The notes beneath the pieces are model-generated. The model saw only the letters and a program-made list of their open reading frames with translations, had not been told where the DNA came from and did no database searches. From positions 16,372 through 80,371 of the forward strand of contig DATAHN010000130.1 of assembly GCA_036263155.1 (NCBI GenBank): a stretch of 64,000 nucleotides of DNA. The letters run 5' to 3'. Shown piece after piece: positions 25,669 to 34,151 of the stretch. The stretch's first letter is position 1, and every line of letters begins with the position of its first letter. Source of the stretch: DASUBN01 sp036263155. GTDB lineage: Bacteria > Pseudomonadota > Gammaproteobacteria > Natronospirales > REEB76. The position numbers and the translations under genes are program-made.

Positions 25669-27444
25669 TCACTCTGCCCCGCCCTCCGCTTGCATCGTCA
25701 CCAGGAACACGGCGGTCATGATGACATACCAGACCATGGCCACCGAATGGATGAATATCGTCTCAGTGAGGCCGAACAGGGCGAAGCCCGCGGTCACCAG
25801 CACGCCGGCGAGCGCTGCCCCCACCCGTTCCGGATCCGGGCTGCGCAGGCCCCGGACGAACAGCCACGCGGGCACGCCGAGGAGCGCCAGCAGGGTGAGG
25901 AACCCGAGCAGGCCTCGTCCCGCCAGGGCATCCAGGTACTCGTTGTGGGGATGGTCGTACTCGGCACCCAGCGGCGGAGACTTGCCCTGCGCCACGCGCT
26001 CCTGCACCGTCGCCATGTAGCCGCCCAGGCCGACGCCCAACAACGGGTGCGAGCGGAACAGCTGCCAGGCCTCGTTCCACATGGTGAGCCGCTCGCTGAT
26101 GGAGGAATGGCTCAAGGCCGCGTAGCGGTACTCGCCGAATACGGCCTCCACCGGCAGCACCTTAAAGGTGGCATGCGGAGGCAGGGTGACGGTCACACCA
26201 CCGCCCTGTTGATGGTTCGCGAACATATCCAAAGCCCGGTAGGAACGCGCGTGCTTCACGGAGTGGACGCTGCCGCCGCCGTGGCCAAACTTGAGGATGG
26301 CGGTGCCTGACACGAGCCAGCGCGTGTGCACCCGCCCCGTCCCCGGCGCCTGGGCCCGCGGCAGCTTCAGCCGGATGCGGTGGTCATTGGGGTTCTCGAG
26401 CCGCAGCACGCCGAAGCGGCCCTGGCAGCCCAACCGCACCAGCGCGCGGCGCCGCAGGCCGTCCTCGTACACCACCTTCCAGTCCACTGGCTGGTGGCTG
26501 AGCGGCAACGCGCTGCCGGCCCAGGCCTTCAACAGCTTTTGCTCGCCCATGCAGATGGGCGGGTCACCCAGGGACTGCATGCCCTGCTGCACCTCGGAGT
26601 AGGTCCGGAACTGGGACACCGCGTTCTCGATACGCTCGCGCACCCGGGTCTGGGGCACGAGATACAGGACGACGAAGAGTCCCGCCACCGACCCGGCACC
26701 GATCAGCACGCTGCGCGGGTGCAGCAGATGGCGCCCGACCAGGAACAGCACCAGCAGGACCGGAAGAGCCAGCCAGGCACCGCGGGTGCCGGACAGGAAG
26801 CAGGCGAGCAGTCCCGCCAACACACACAGCACCGCAAGCTTCGAACCGAGACGCGGCAGGCGCGAACCCAGGTGCACGTAGCCGGCCGCGAAGGCGAAGG
26901 TGGTGACAGTGGCAAGGTCGCCAAACACGTTGGCGAGGTTCGCATCGCCGTTCGGACGCAGGAACCCGGCGACCGAAATGCGCTCCCACACCGCATCCAC
27001 GCCCAGCGCCAGCGCGCCGAGGCCGAGGCCCGTCCACACCAGGAGCCCCGGCGGCCTGTAGCGGCGCAGGGCGAGATAGGCCGGCAGCACCAGCAGCAGC
27101 CGCAGATAACGTCCCAGCATGTGGAAGCCGGAGTCGGTCTGGCGGCCGAGCTCAAAAGCCAGCACGCAGACCAGGAAGAAGAACACGAAGGACGCGAGGT
27201 AGAGCCACTCACGGCGCGAGCAGCCGGCGCGCAGGCGATTGCGTGCCCACACCCCGAGACCGATCACGGTGAGCAGCAGCAGACCGATGCTGTCGCTGCG
27301 GTCCAGGAGCAGGCAGGTGGCCGGGAACAACAACACTACTGCCGCCACCATGAGGCGCTGCAGCCAGTCGGCGCGGCTTTCGCCCGTCCCGCGCACGGTC
27401 CAGGCGGCAGCTGAGGCTCTGAGCCCCTGCAGCTCCCGCATCAT
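25669..27444 (-). CDS. O-antigen ligase family membrane protein with large periplasmic insertion
   Basis: This 591-residue Wzy_C/WaaL-type protein has about ten membrane helices. N-terminal helices span residues 30-260, including LSGTRGAWLALPVLLVLFLVG. The catalytic-type segment is ERLTMWNEAWQLFRSHPLLGVGLGGY (451-476), followed by DHPHNEYLDALAGRGLLGF (497-515). Between residues about 283 and 447 lies an extra, beta-rich periplasmic stretch (RFGVLRLENPNDHRIRLKLP and more, cysteines at 298 and 340) that ordinary ligases lack. The family joins O-antigen to lipid A-core or polymerises repeats; which applies here is not clear. It overlaps lnt and abuts leuS, far from the sugar genes but in the same run. 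Confidence 0.82.
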   Translation of the reverse strand: MMRELQGLRASAAAWTVRGTGESRADWLQRLMVAAVVLLFPATCLLLDRSDSIGLLLLTVIGLGVWARNRLRAGCSRREWLYLASFVFFFLVCVLAFELGRQTDSGFHMLGRYLRLLLVLPAYLALRRYRPPGLLVWTGLGLGALALGVDAVWERISVAGFLRPNGDANLANVFGDLATVTTFAFAAGYVHLGSRLPRLGSKLAVLCVLAGLLACFLSGTRGAWLALPVLLVLFLVGRHLLHPRSVLIGAGSVAGLFVVLYLVPQTRVRERIENAVSQFRTYSEVQQGMQSLGDPPICMGEQKLLKAWAGSALPLSHQPVDWKVVYEDGLRRRALVRLGCQGRFGVLRLENPNDHRIRLKLPRAQAPGTGRVHTRWLVSGTAILKFGHGGGSVHSVKHARSYRALDMFANHQQGGGVTVTLPPHATFKVLPVEAVFGEYRYAALSHSSISERLTMWNEAWQLFRSHPLLGVGLGGYMATVQERVAQGKSPPLGAEYDHPHNEYLDALAGRGLLGFLTLLALLGVPAWLFVRGLRSPDPERVGAALAGVLVTAGFALFGLTETIFIHSVAMVWYVIMTAVFLVTMQAEGGAE

Positions 27445-28982
27445 GCGGCGGCCCTCCGGTGCGCGCGCCAGCCCAGGGCCAGCAGCGCGAGCAGCGTGAG
27501 GCCGGCGGCGGGTCCGTTGCCCCAGCGGCTCACCGGCGTGGCGCCGGCCAGGGGCTGTATCTCGCCCTGCAGCACGTACACCTGACCGGTGGGCGCGGCG
27601 GCGCGCACCCGGCCCCCGTCATCCACGATGGCGGTGATACCGGTGTTGGTGGCGCGTAGCAGCCAGCGGCCGGTCTCGATGGCACGCATGCGCGCGATCT
27701 CGAGGTGCTGCGGCAGGGCGATGGAATCGCCGAACCAGCCGTCGTTGCTCACGTTCACGAGGAAGGCCGCCTCCGGGAGGGCCCGCATTATCTCATCGCC
27801 GTAGGCATCCTCGTAGCAGATGGAGGTGCCGACCGGATAGCCCGCCGCCACCAACAGCTTCTGCCGCGCGGCCCCCGGGCTGAAGCTCGAGTACGGCAGG
27901 TCCATATCCCGCAGCAGCGACTTCACCCAGCGCGGCAGGAACTCGAAGTCCTCGCCGAAAGGCACCAGGTGACGCTTGTTGTAGGTCCCATCGCTCTGTC
28001 CCAGGCTGATGACGCTGTTGTAGTAGTTCTCGCCATCATAGGTCGGCACGCCCAGCAGGATGTCGGTGCCGTGTCCGCGGGCATCAGCCTCCAGCGGATC
28101 GAGGAAATTGAACTGCACCTCGTCCTGGTAAGCCGGCACCGCCGCCTCCGGCCAGACGATGAGGCCGCGGCCCCAGTTCGCGTCGGTGAGGTGGCGGTAG
28201 AGTTTCAGGGTCGGAATGAACGCCGCCGGCTCCCATTTCTGGTCCTGGGGCACGTCACCCTGGATCAGGCTCACACTGAGGGACGGCCCAGCGGGATGGG
28301 TCCAGCGCAGCTGCCCCAAGCCCCACCCTGCGGACCAGAGCACGGCGAGCGCGGCGACAGGCCAGGCGGCGCGCCGCCAACGGCCCGCCTGCAATGCGGC
28401 CAGGAGCAGCCCCGCGCTCAGCACCACCGCGAAGCTCACGCCGAAGCCGCCGAGGTAGGGTGCGTAACCCGCGAGGGCCGAGTCCACCTGGCTGTAGCCC
28501 AGGGTGAGCCAGGGGAAGCCCGAGAGGAACCAGCCGCGCAGCCACTCGAGGAAGGTCCAGGCTGCCGGCAACAACAGCCACAGGCGCAGCGGGCCGGCGG
28601 GCGCCCAGGCCGCGGCGAGCGCGCAAGCGCCGGCGGAGTACAGCGCCATGATTGCCACCAGCGCCAGCAGCATGAACGCGGCGGCCAGCGGCGGCACCCC
28701 GCCCATGCCGTGCAGGCTGATGTAGAGCCAGTACACGCCGAACAGGAACTCGCCGGCGCCGAACAGGAAGCCGCGCCAGGCGGCGCGGCGCCAGCCCAGC
28801 GGCGCGATGAGCCAGGCCAAGCCCGCGAGCGCGAGCACCGCGAGCGGATAGCAGCCGAAGGGAGCGAAAGCGAACACCGCGAGCACGCCCAGGACCGCGG
28901 CAGCGCTATCCCCTGCCCTCCCGGCACGCCACTCCAGCGCCCGCGTGGAGATGCGGTGCAGGATGGCGGCCACCGGGCTCAT
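27441..28982 (-). CDS. lnt: Apolipoprotein N-acyltransferase Lnt
   Basis: This 513-residue inner-membrane enzyme adds the third acyl chain to lipoproteins. Several N-terminal membrane helices lead into a periplasmic nitrilase-fold domain with the triad Glu (VWPEAAVPAY), Lys (NKRHLVPFGEDFEFLP) and Cys (TSICYEDAYGDEI), then NVSNDGWFGDSIALPQHLEIARMRAIE. One membrane helix closes the protein. It overlaps corC by four bases, the conserved corC-lnt pair. Confidence 0.96.
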   Translation of the reverse strand: MSPVAAILHRISTRALEWRAGRAGDSAAAVLGVLAVFAFAPFGCYPLAVLALAGLAWLIAPLGWRRAAWRGFLFGAGEFLFGVYWLYISLHGMGGVPPLAAAFMLLALVAIMALYSAGACALAAAWAPAGPLRLWLLLPAAWTFLEWLRGWFLSGFPWLTLGYSQVDSALAGYAPYLGGFGVSFAVVLSAGLLLAALQAGRWRRAAWPVAALAVLWSAGWGLGQLRWTHPAGPSLSVSLIQGDVPQDQKWEPAAFIPTLKLYRHLTDANWGRGLIVWPEAAVPAYQDEVQFNFLDPLEADARGHGTDILLGVPTYDGENYYNSVISLGQSDGTYNKRHLVPFGEDFEFLPRWVKSLLRDMDLPYSSFSPGAARQKLLVAAGYPVGTSICYEDAYGDEIMRALPEAAFLVNVSNDGWFGDSIALPQHLEIARMRAIETGRWLLRATNTGITAIVDDGGRVRAAAPTGQVYVLQGEIQPLAGATPVSRWGNGPAAGLTLLALLALGWRAHRRAAA

Positions 28983-29851
28983 GCCTCGCTTTCGGCGGCC
29001 GGCGGCCTGCGCAGGGCTTCCAGGAGGTGCAGGCGCCGGCTGTCGGCGCGCAGGACCTTGAAGCGGAACCCGCCGAGCTCGATGCGCTCGCCGCGCTTCG
29101 GCAGGTGGCCGAAGGCGTGGGTGACGAGGCCGCCGACGGTCTCGAACTCGTCGTCGCTCAGTGTGGTGCCGAAGTACTCGTTGAAGTCCTCCACCGGCGT
29201 CACCGCCTTGACGGTGTAGCGAGTGTCGGTGTGCTTGAGGATGCGCTGCTCGTCGTCCACGTCGTACTCGTCGTCGATGTCGCCGACGATCTGCTCCAGC
29301 ACGTCCTCGATGGTGACGAGCCCGGCCACGCCGCCGTACTCGTCCGCCACGATGGCCATGTGGTTGCGGCTGGCGCGGAACTTCTTGAGCAGGATGTTGA
29401 GGCGCATGCTCTCCGGCACGAACGGCGCCGGACGCAGGTACTCGCGGATGTTGAAGGGGGCGTCGTCGCCCTCGACGAAGTGGTTGAGCAGGTCCTTGGC
29501 CAGCACGATGCCGGTGACCTGGTCCCGGTCCTCGCCCACCACCGGGAAGCGGGAGTGGCCGGACTCGCTCAGCACCGCCAGGGCCTGGCTGAGGTCCATG
29601 TCCTTCTCCAGGGCCACCATCTGGGCGCGCGGGATCATCACGTCGCGCACCTGCATGTCCGCCACCTGCAATACGCCCTCCAGCATGGTCTGGGCGTCGG
29701 CGTCGAACAGGTTGCGTTCGCGCGCGTCGTTGAGGAGTTCCAGCAGCTCTTCGCGGTCGCGTGGCTCGCCTGTGAGGGCCTGCCCCAGGCGCTGGAACCA
29801 GGCGCGCAGGCCGGGGCTGCCGCTGCGCTGCGGGTCTTCGTCGGTCATCAA
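28979..29851 (-). CDS. corC: CorC/YbeX-type CBS-domain protein
   Basis: This 290-residue cytoplasmic protein has two CBS domains (VRDVMIPRAQMVALEKDMDLSQAL, then FVPESMRLNILLKKFRASRNHMAIVADEYGG). The C-terminal CorC_HlyC domain contains GLVTHAFGHLPKRGERIELGGFRFKVLRAD. It is linked to cobalt/magnesium efflux and to ribosome or envelope homeostasis in E. coli (YbeX). It is always near ybeY and lnt, as here. The usual DUF21 membrane part is absent, which is normal for CorC/YbeX. Confidence 0.94.
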   Translation of the reverse strand: MMTDEDPQRSGSPGLRAWFQRLGQALTGEPRDREELLELLNDARERNLFDADAQTMLEGVLQVADMQVRDVMIPRAQMVALEKDMDLSQALAVLSESGHSRFPVVGEDRDQVTGIVLAKDLLNHFVEGDDAPFNIREYLRPAPFVPESMRLNILLKKFRASRNHMAIVADEYGGVAGLVTIEDVLEQIVGDIDDEYDVDDEQRILKHTDTRYTVKAVTPVEDFNEYFGTTLSDDEFETVGGLVTHAFGHLPKRGERIELGGFRFKVLRADSRRLHLLEALRRPPAAESEA

Positions 29852-29879
29852 TGGGCCGTCGGGAGCAGGTCGGAAGCGA

Positions 29880-29888
29880 ATTTTACCA
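29880..29888 (-). promoter_or_regulatory. Possible extended -10 promoter for corC-lnt-ligase-leuS
   Basis: On the minus strand TGGTAAAAT lies about 30 bases before the corC start, an extended -10 form (TGn plus TAAAAT). No good -35 was found at normal spacing. It sits in the only gap (60 bases) between ybeY and corC. Confidence 0.35.
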
Positions 29889-29911
29889 GCAAAATCGCGG
29901 GGTTCGGTGCC

Positions 29912-30376
29912 TCAGCGGGGTGCATAGGGGTCAGGATATCCGAGACCAGCCAGGATGGCCGTCTCTAGAGGCTCCATCTCGGCCGCCTGGCGCTCATCCA
30001 CGTGGTCATAGCCCAAAAGGTGCAGGCAGCCGTGCACCACCATGTGGGCCCAGTGGGCCTCCGCCGCCTTGCCCTGGGCTGCCGCCTCCCGTGCCACCAC
30101 AGGCGCGCAGATGACCAGATCCCCGAGCGCCGCCACCGGCACGCCGGGTGGCAGCTCAGCCGGGAACGACAGCACATTGGTGGGACCGGCCTTGTGACGG
30201 TAGGTATCGTTGAGCTCAGCGCTCTCCGCCTCGCCGACGACGCGGATGGAGAGCTCTGCCTCAGCGCGTCGCCCTGTGAGAGCTGCTTCTGCCCAGCGCG
30301 CGAGGGCCGCCGCATCAGGCACGCCGCCTGCGCCGCTCACGTCCTCCACATCCACCTGGATGCCGGCGCCGCTCAT
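29912..30376 (-). CDS. ybeY: Endoribonuclease YbeY
   Basis: This 154-residue metal-dependent RNase takes part in 16S rRNA 3' maturation and ribosome quality control. The zinc site HGCLHLLGYDH is present in full. The TYRHKAGPTNVLSFP segment is typical. It overlaps phoH by four bases (ATGA) as usual. Confidence 0.97.
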   Translation of the reverse strand: MSGAGIQVDVEDVSGAGGVPDAAALARWAEAALTGRRAEAELSIRVVGEAESAELNDTYRHKAGPTNVLSFPAELPPGVPVAALGDLVICAPVVAREAAAQGKAAEAHWAHMVVHGCLHLLGYDHVDERQAAEMEPLETAILAGLGYPDPYAPR

Positions 30377-31353
30377 TCCTTGTCGCGCTGCTCGTAGGCA
30401 GTGACGATGCGCTGCACCAGCGGGTGACGCACCACATCGGCGGCGGTGAAGAAGGTGAAGCTCACGCCGGGCATGTCGCGCAAGAGCTCCACCACGTCGC
30501 GTAGGCCCGAGCGCTGGACTCGCGGCAGGTCCACCTGGGTGATGTCGCCCGTCACCACCGTGCGCGAGCCGAAACCGATGCGCGTGAGGAACATCTTCAT
30601 CTGCTCGATGGTGGTGTTCTGGGCCTCATCCAGGATGATGAAGGCCTCGTTGAGGGTGCGCCCGCGCATGAACGCGAGAGGTGCCACCTCGATGACGCTG
30701 CGCTCCATGAGGCGCGTGACCCGCTCGAAACCCAGCATCTCGTAGAGCGCGTCGTAGATGGGGCGAAGATAGGGATCCACCTTCTGGGTGAGATCGCCGG
30801 GCAGAAAACCCAGGCGCTCGCCCGCCTCCACCGCGGGGCGCACCAGCACCAGGCGCCGCACTTCGTCCCGGTTCAGGGCCGCCACCGCACTCGCCACCGC
30901 GAGGTAGGTCTTGCCGGTGCCGGCCGGTCCGATGCCGAAGTTGAGGTCGTGGCCCGCGATGTTGTGCAGGTAGCGGCGCTGGTTCGCGCCGCGGCCGCGG
31001 ATGCGGCCCTGCTTGGTGTCGAGAGCGGGCTCGTCACCATCGGCTTCCGTGGACGCGGGCCGCCTGTCCGCCAGGGCCGACTGGGACAGGCTCATGTGCA
31101 CGGTCTCACGGCTGATGCGTTCCTTCGCGGTGGCCGCATACAGCTCCTTCAGCACCCGCTCCGCCGCCTGCACCATGTCCGGCGGGCCGATGATCCGGAA
31201 CTGGGCGCCGCGGTTGTTGATCTCGATGCCGAGGCGCTGCTCAAGGTGGCGCAGGTGCTCGTCGAACTGGCCGCAGAGGTTCGCGAGACGCGCGTTGTCG
31301 GCCGGCTCCAGGATGAAGTCGGCGGTGGCGGGGGTGTCTTCTGTCGTAGCCAT
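30373..31353 (-). CDS. PhoH-like ATPase (YbeZ)
   Basis: This protein is 326 residues from the ATG at 31353, one base after the miaB stop; the longer open frame upstream is not supported. An N-terminal KH-like region leads to the P-loop GIGPAGTGKTYLAVASAVAAL and Walker B-like FIILDEAQNTTIEQMKMFLTRIG. SRTVVTGDITQVDLPR and GVSFTFFTAADVVRHPLVQRIV follow. PhoH/YbeZ works with YbeY in RNA metabolism and is in the standard miaB-ybeZ-ybeY order. Confidence 0.95.
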   Translation of the reverse strand: MATTEDTPATADFILEPADNARLANLCGQFDEHLRHLEQRLGIEINNRGAQFRIIGPPDMVQAAERVLKELYAATAKERISRETVHMSLSQSALADRRPASTEADGDEPALDTKQGRIRGRGANQRRYLHNIAGHDLNFGIGPAGTGKTYLAVASAVAALNRDEVRRLVLVRPAVEAGERLGFLPGDLTQKVDPYLRPIYDALYEMLGFERVTRLMERSVIEVAPLAFMRGRTLNEAFIILDEAQNTTIEQMKMFLTRIGFGSRTVVTGDITQVDLPRVQRSGLRDVVELLRDMPGVSFTFFTAADVVRHPLVQRIVTAYEQRDKE

Positions 31354-31354
31354 A

Positions 31355-32716
31355 TCAACCGGCGGCACGGCGCGCCGCAAAGGGCGCCGCGGCCCCGGTG
31401 GCAGCCAATCGGCCACGGTAGGAGTTCTGCATGGCCTGGGTGATGTCCACCTCCGCGAAGCAGCCGATGAGGCGCGCGTCGCCCGGGAAGTTCACCCAGC
31501 GGTTGCACTCGGTCTTGCCGGCCACCTCCCGCGGGTCGCGCTCGGCATGCTTCTCCACCAGCACCCGCTGGCGGGTGCCGACCCGGGCCTGCATGTAGTC
31601 CTGGCCGAAGGCGTGCACCCGCGCCTGCAGGAGCTCCAGGCGCCGCACCTTCTCGTCATGAGGCACGTCGTCCTCGTAGCCGGCAGCCGGCGTGCCGGGG
31701 CGGCGGCTGTAGATGAAACTGAAGGCCTGGTCGAAGCGCACGTCCTCGATCAGCTTCATGGTGTCATGGAAGTCCCGCTCGCTCTCGCCGGGGAAGCCGA
31801 CGATGAAGTCGGAGGACAGGCTGATGTCCGGGCGCGCCTCACGCAGCCTGCGGATCTTGGCCCTGTACTCGAGGGTGGTGTGGCCGCGCTTCATGGCGGC
31901 AAGGATGCGGTCCGAGCCGCTCTGCACCGGCAAGTGCAGGTAGCCCGCGAGCTTGGGGATGTCCGCATAGGCGCGGATCAACCGCTCGGAGAACTCCAGC
32001 GGATGGGAGGTGGTGAAGCGGATGCGCTCCACCGCGTCCAGCGCGGCGATGTATTCCACGAGCAGCGCGAGGTCAGCCGTGCCGCCGCCGTGCATGGCGC
32101 CCCGATAACCGTTCACGTTCTGGCCCAGCAGCGTGATCTCCTTCACGCCCTGGTCCGCGAGCTCGGATACCTCCGCCAGCACATCATCAAATGGCCGGCT
32201 CACTTCCTCGCCGCGGGTGTAGGGCACCACGCAGAAGGTGCAGTACTTGCTGCAACCCTCCATGATGGAGACGAAGGCGGTGGCGCCCTCGGCGCGGGGC
32301 GACGGGAGCCGGTCGAACTTCTCGATCTCGGGGAAGGACACGTCCACCACCGGCCGCTGGGTGCGGCGCGTCTCCTCCAGCATCGCCGGCAGGCGGTGCA
32401 GGGTCTGGGGACCGAACACCAGGTCCACGAACGGCGCGCGCTTCACGATGCCGCCGCCCTCCTGGCTCGCTACACAGCCCCCCACGCCGATGACCACACC
32501 GGGCCTGGCCTTGTGGTGTTTCCACAGCCCGAGCTGGGTGAACACCTTCTCCTGGGCCTTCTCGCGCACGGAGCAGGTGTTGAGCAAGAGCACGTCCGCC
32601 TCGGCCGGATCCTCGGTGAGGCTGAAGCCCTCGGCCGCCGCCAGCACCTCGAGCATCTTGCCCGAGTCGTACTCGTTCATCTGGCAGCCGAAGGTCTTGA
32701 TGTGGACTCGGGCCAT
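31355..32716 (-). CDS. miaB: tRNA-2-methylthio-N6-dimethylallyladenosine synthase MiaB
   Basis: This 453-residue radical-SAM methylthiotransferase modifies A37 of tRNAs reading UNN codons. The N-terminal domain carries HIKTFGCQMNEYDS with the first auxiliary-cluster cysteine. The radical-SAM motif is CSKYCTFCVVPYTRG. VSFIYSRRPGTPA and a C-terminal TRAM domain (TQRVLVEKHAERDPREVAGKTECNRWVNF) follow. manC ends two bases upstream, so the sugar genes run directly into this housekeeping series. Confidence 0.97.
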   Translation of the reverse strand: MARVHIKTFGCQMNEYDSGKMLEVLAAAEGFSLTEDPAEADVLLLNTCSVREKAQEKVFTQLGLWKHHKARPGVVIGVGGCVASQEGGGIVKRAPFVDLVFGPQTLHRLPAMLEETRRTQRPVVDVSFPEIEKFDRLPSPRAEGATAFVSIMEGCSKYCTFCVVPYTRGEEVSRPFDDVLAEVSELADQGVKEITLLGQNVNGYRGAMHGGGTADLALLVEYIAALDAVERIRFTTSHPLEFSERLIRAYADIPKLAGYLHLPVQSGSDRILAAMKRGHTTLEYRAKIRRLREARPDISLSSDFIVGFPGESERDFHDTMKLIEDVRFDQAFSFIYSRRPGTPAAGYEDDVPHDEKVRRLELLQARVHAFGQDYMQARVGTRQRVLVEKHAERDPREVAGKTECNRWVNFPGDARLIGCFAEVDITQAMQNSYRGRLAATGAAAPFAARRAAG

Positions 32717-32717
32717 G

Positions 32718-34151
32718 TCAGCGGCCGTAGATGTCGTCGAAACGCACGATGTCGTCCTCGCCCAGGTACGAGCCCGTCTGCACCTCGATGATGGCGAGGT
32801 CGGTATCGCCGGGGTTGCTGAGGCGGTGCTTGTGCCCGGCCGGGATGTAGGTGGACTGGTCGTGCTCGAGCCTGAAGGTCTTGTCGCCGTTCACGATCTC
32901 GGCCACGCCCTCGATCACCACCCAATGTTCGCTGCGGTGCTCGTGCATCTGCAGCGACAATGAAGCGCGCGGCTTCACTACGATGCGCTTCATCTTGTAG
33001 TGCCGCCCCTCCTCCAGCACCGTGTAGGTGCCCCAGGGCCGGTGCACGGTGCGGTGCAGCCTGGCGGACTCGTGGCCGTCCTGCTTGAGCTTGTCCACCA
33101 CTTGCTTCACGTCCTGGGTGCGGTCGCGGTGCGCGATGAGCACCGCGTCCGGCGTATCCACCACGATGAGGCCTTCCACGCCCACCGCGGCGACCAGCCG
33201 GTCCCCGCCCTGCACGTAGTTGTCGCGGGAATCCACCAGGATGGCCTGGCCCACCACCCGGTTGCCCTGGGCATCGGGGGCGGTGAGCTCGCTGACGGAG
33301 CGCCAGGAACCGATGTCGCTCCACCCGATGGCGCTCGGTACCACCTTCACGTTGTCGGCCTTCTCCATCACCGCATAGTCGATGGAGATGGCCGGCGTCT
33401 GGGGGAACAGCTCGGATTCGATCTGCACCGCGCGCGGGTCCTTGGCGGCGGCGGCGCTGCGCTTCCAGGATTCCTGGGTCTTGGCATAGATGTCCGGGGC
33501 GTAGCGCTGGATGGCGGCGAGGATGCCGTCCGCCCGGAAGCAGAACATGCCGGAGTTCCAGAGGTAATCGCCGGAGGCCAGGAACGACTTGGCCCGCTCC
33601 AGGTCCGGCTTCTCCACGAAGCGCTTCACCGCGCCCGCCGCGCCCTGCTTCCAGGCGCCGGAGGACTGGATGTAGCCGTAACCTGTCTCGGGCGCCGTGG
33701 GCACGATGCCGAAGGTGACGAAGCTGCCCTTCTCCGCTTCAGGTGCGGCGACCGCGACGGCTTTCAGGAAGGCGTCGCGGTCTTCCACGAGATGGTCTGC
33801 CGGCAGCACCAAGAGCAGCGTGCCGCCGCCGTGGCGTTCCGCCGCCATGAACGCCGCCATGGCGATGGCGGCAGTAGTGTTGCGGCCGACCGGCTCCAGC
33901 AGGAAGGAGACCTTGGCGCCGTTCAGCGCCGCCTGCATGCCCTCGAGTTGCTCCTGGCTCTGGAAATGGTGGTCGCGGTTCGTGACGATGATGACGTCGC
34001 TCACGCCCGGCAGCGCAGCGGAGCGCGCCAGCGTGCTCTGCAGCAACGTCATGCCGCCCTGCACCTGCATGAAGGGCTTGGGGCGCGTCTCGCGCGACAC
34101 CGGCCAGAGCCTCGTGCCGGCGCCGCCGGAGATGATGACAGGCAGGATCAT
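32718..34151 (-). CDS. manC: Mannose-1-phosphate guanylyltransferase / mannose-6-phosphate isomerase (type II)
   Basis: This 477-residue bifunctional enzyme makes GDP-mannose. The N-terminal nucleotidyltransferase has VIISGGAGTRLWPVSR, EPVGRNTTAAIAMAA and LVLPADHLV. The C-terminal cupin isomerase has MHEHRSEHWVVIEG and YIPAGHKHRLSNPGD. It overlaps manB by four bases. It supplies GDP-mannose to polysaccharide synthesis; no gmd/rmd genes for GDP-rhamnose or fucose are in the window, so mannose itself, or a product made elsewhere, is used. Confidence 0.96.
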   Translation of the reverse strand: MILPVIISGGAGTRLWPVSRETRPKPFMQVQGGMTLLQSTLARSAALPGVSDVIIVTNRDHHFQSQEQLEGMQAALNGAKVSFLLEPVGRNTTAAIAMAAFMAAERHGGGTLLLVLPADHLVEDRDAFLKAVAVAAPEAEKGSFVTFGIVPTAPETGYGYIQSSGAWKQGAAGAVKRFVEKPDLERAKSFLASGDYLWNSGMFCFRADGILAAIQRYAPDIYAKTQESWKRSAAAAKDPRAVQIESELFPQTPAISIDYAVMEKADNVKVVPSAIGWSDIGSWRSVSELTAPDAQGNRVVGQAILVDSRDNYVQGGDRLVAAVGVEGLIVVDTPDAVLIAHRDRTQDVKQVVDKLKQDGHESARLHRTVHRPWGTYTVLEEGRHYKMKRIVVKPRASLSLQMHEHRSEHWVVIEGVAEIVNGDKTFRLEHDQSTYIPAGHKHRLSNPGDTDLAIIEVQTGSYLGEDDIVRFDDIYGR

